Assembly (NCBI GenBank): GCA_000934455.1
Contig: KN884093.1
Coordinates: forward strand, 19,258-51,274
Direction of reading: 5' to 3'
From: Apostichopus parvimensis
Lineage: Eukaryota; Echinodermata; Holothuroidea; Aspidochirotida; Stichopodidae
Length of the DNA stretch: 32,017 nucleotides
Shown here: positions 30,829 to 32,017 of the stretch, one piece after another
Layout: each line of letters starts with the position of its first letter
How positions within the stretch are numbered: position 1 is the first letter of the stretch
Made by a program: the position numbers and the translations under genes
The notes under the pieces: model-generated
Database searches by the model: none
What the model saw: the letters and a program-made list of their open reading frames with translations, nothing else
What the model was told of the DNA's origin: nothing

Positions 30829-31734
30829 TGAAACACCTCATTTTGTTTTACTGGTAGCGTCATTCAATGTCTAATTTATCATTAATATTTGTTTTTTAGG
30901 CCATTTTGATGTGAAACTCTTAGCTTTTGACTTAAGTGAAACTTCTAAATCGCTACGTTTTTAGTCTGCATTGTTACTAATCAGTAAATATCTTCCTTAT
31001 TTAATACAACACTAACCATCTCATGATAAATCGATACAGGGAGGAAATGCTGTACAAATCTTACAACCGTATAGCATATAATATGTAAGTCTACGGCTCT
31101 GGCGTGTCTGATTGACCGACGGGGGTGGCGCTTTATATATTTATCACTTTAAGATTTCGTCAGTTAAGTTTGTCCCAAGAAATGATTCATTAAGTTTGCA
31201 TGAAAATGTCAATATTTCAACATTTAGCAGCAAAGTAATGAATTGCAGCAAACTTTGCATCTTAACTTTACACATAGATAAAGTTTAGGAACTGTTTATG
31301 TCGTTACGATTGCTCCGAAGCTTTGTATAAGAGAACATTATATAAGAAGGAATTACTAGCATTAGACAATAGTCCTAAATGGCTTGCCATGCACCTCTTT
31401 AACAACACAGCTGATCATATTTTTTTGCGATGTAGGCCTATATTCGATTAGATCGTCTAGGCAAGGCTCATTAGTATGCATGATATGAACTTAAATGTCT
31501 GGGGGACAAATAATGAAAACATGAAAACAGCTTAATAATCATCAGTAGCAAGCAATATTAATACAAAGGCAGTTAAAGAAATAAGAAATGATAACAAAAC
31601 GAATAAGCTGCTAACTTTATTTGATCTTTCATTTTACATATAGCCTAATCGGTAATCAAAATAATATATTGTAAGAACAGAAAGAAAAGACCAAGAAATA
31701 GTCAGTTTCGAAATCGAAATTTACAATTATCGAA

Positions 31735-31800
31735 AATCATCTACCGCGAAAAGGAAAAAGAATAAGAAAAAGAAAACTAAAACGGAACCGAAAACGAAAA
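31735..31800. repeat. Purine-rich tract
   Basis: GAAAAGGAAAAAGAATAAGA and similar, nearly free of pyrimidines except scattered C and T. It begins exactly where the retroelement homology stops. Confidence 0.75.
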
Positions 31801-32016
31801 ACGCAACGCTTGACTGTACGGAATATTTCTGGTACAGTGACGTGGATTGCAACTGCTTGGTAAGAGGGAGTTGAGCTTGTTCGTGGGTTTATTGAACAAG
31901 TCTGTTTTGAGTGAACCATTTTGTAGGGTCACAGTGGTGTCCAGGAAGTGAACGTCATGTCCAGAAAAATCTGCAGTAAATTTGATTGTGTGATGAAGCG
32001 AGTTGATGTCATCAAT
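31801..32016 (-). pseudogene. Penelope-like reverse transcriptase fragment
   Basis: The minus strand from the right edge reads without a stop for 72 codons: HHTIKFTADFSG, then VHFLDTTVTL, then LKTDLFNKPTN, then SSCNPRHCTRNIPYSQALR. By eye this is the FLD...TDL..KPT...SCHP.H....IPYSQ.LR signature of the C-terminal part of Penelope-like reverse transcriptases, mobile elements that copy RNA into DNA. Homology ends at the codon for R (31801), after which purine-rich DNA follows, so the rest of the polymerase end and any GIY-YIG nuclease are missing. The upstream part may continue beyond the window. Confidence 0.8.
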
Positions 32017-32017
32017 G

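Larger units (their letters stand above)
29346..31734. other. Region without recognised gene
   Basis: Plus frames at 30006-30269 (87 codons) and 30406-30591 (61 codons) are open but unrecognised, and the minus strand overlapping the first is open too. A 12 bp hairpin (29960-29988) and a G-rich tract (30783-30828) are the only structured parts I see. Confidence 0.45.

Noticed and set aside
1..32017. CRISPR arrays, operons or bacterial promoters
   Set aside because: The tandem repeats lack unique spacers of even length, and the gene structure is eukaryotic.

Overview
The window is eukaryotic genomic DNA. It is AT-rich, most coding signal sits in short exons with GT-AG borders, and much of the rest is transposon relics, satellites and microsatellites. 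Frequent TAGGCCTA-type words, a Penelope-like reverse transcriptase remnant, a U2-headed SINE-like insertion and an invertebrate-type integrase suggest a marine invertebrate, possibly an echinoderm. That placement is tentative. A 50-base run of N (18975-19024) marks an assembly gap.

Layout. 1-176 is a (CCTA)n/CA microsatellite. 1506-5705 is a tandem array of a ~1.9 kb unit (two full copies, one internally deleted). Each copy carries on the minus strand one small exon-like segment between a conserved acceptor and a GT donor. The flanks are about nine-tenths identical by eye, but the exon-like segments are almost unrelated. 5706-9515 is mostly featureless, with old repeats. 9516-17880 is a nested locus: a ~280 bp satellite holds a tRNA-like Pol III unit; a ~7.0 kb DNA transposon (10020-17017, 68 bp inverted repeats, putative 5 bp duplication CCGTA) splits that unit between its A and B boxes; and a 407 bp MITE (17257-17663) sits in the satellite. 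17881-24000 holds a RING-finger last exon and three further minus-strand exon candidates. 24000-29350 is rich in tandem repeats and ends in the U2-headed SINE-like insertion with two headless relatives. The right edge (31801-32017) is a minus-strand Penelope-like reverse transcriptase fragment.

How the parts relate. The transposon carries a decayed plus-strand integrase-type DDE gene (11137-11759) and, on the other strand, a five-exon accessory gene (16765 down to 13258) whose reading phase matches at every splice junction, apart from one internal frameshift in exon 3. The accessory protein has a basic N-terminal region, a module ending in YIRP, a 21 bp/7-residue repeat tract and a C-terminal CxxC-x8-CxxC knuckle. 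Both genes are broken here, so this copy is probably immobile. No complete host gene is present. All calls come from reading the sequence; no database search was possible.
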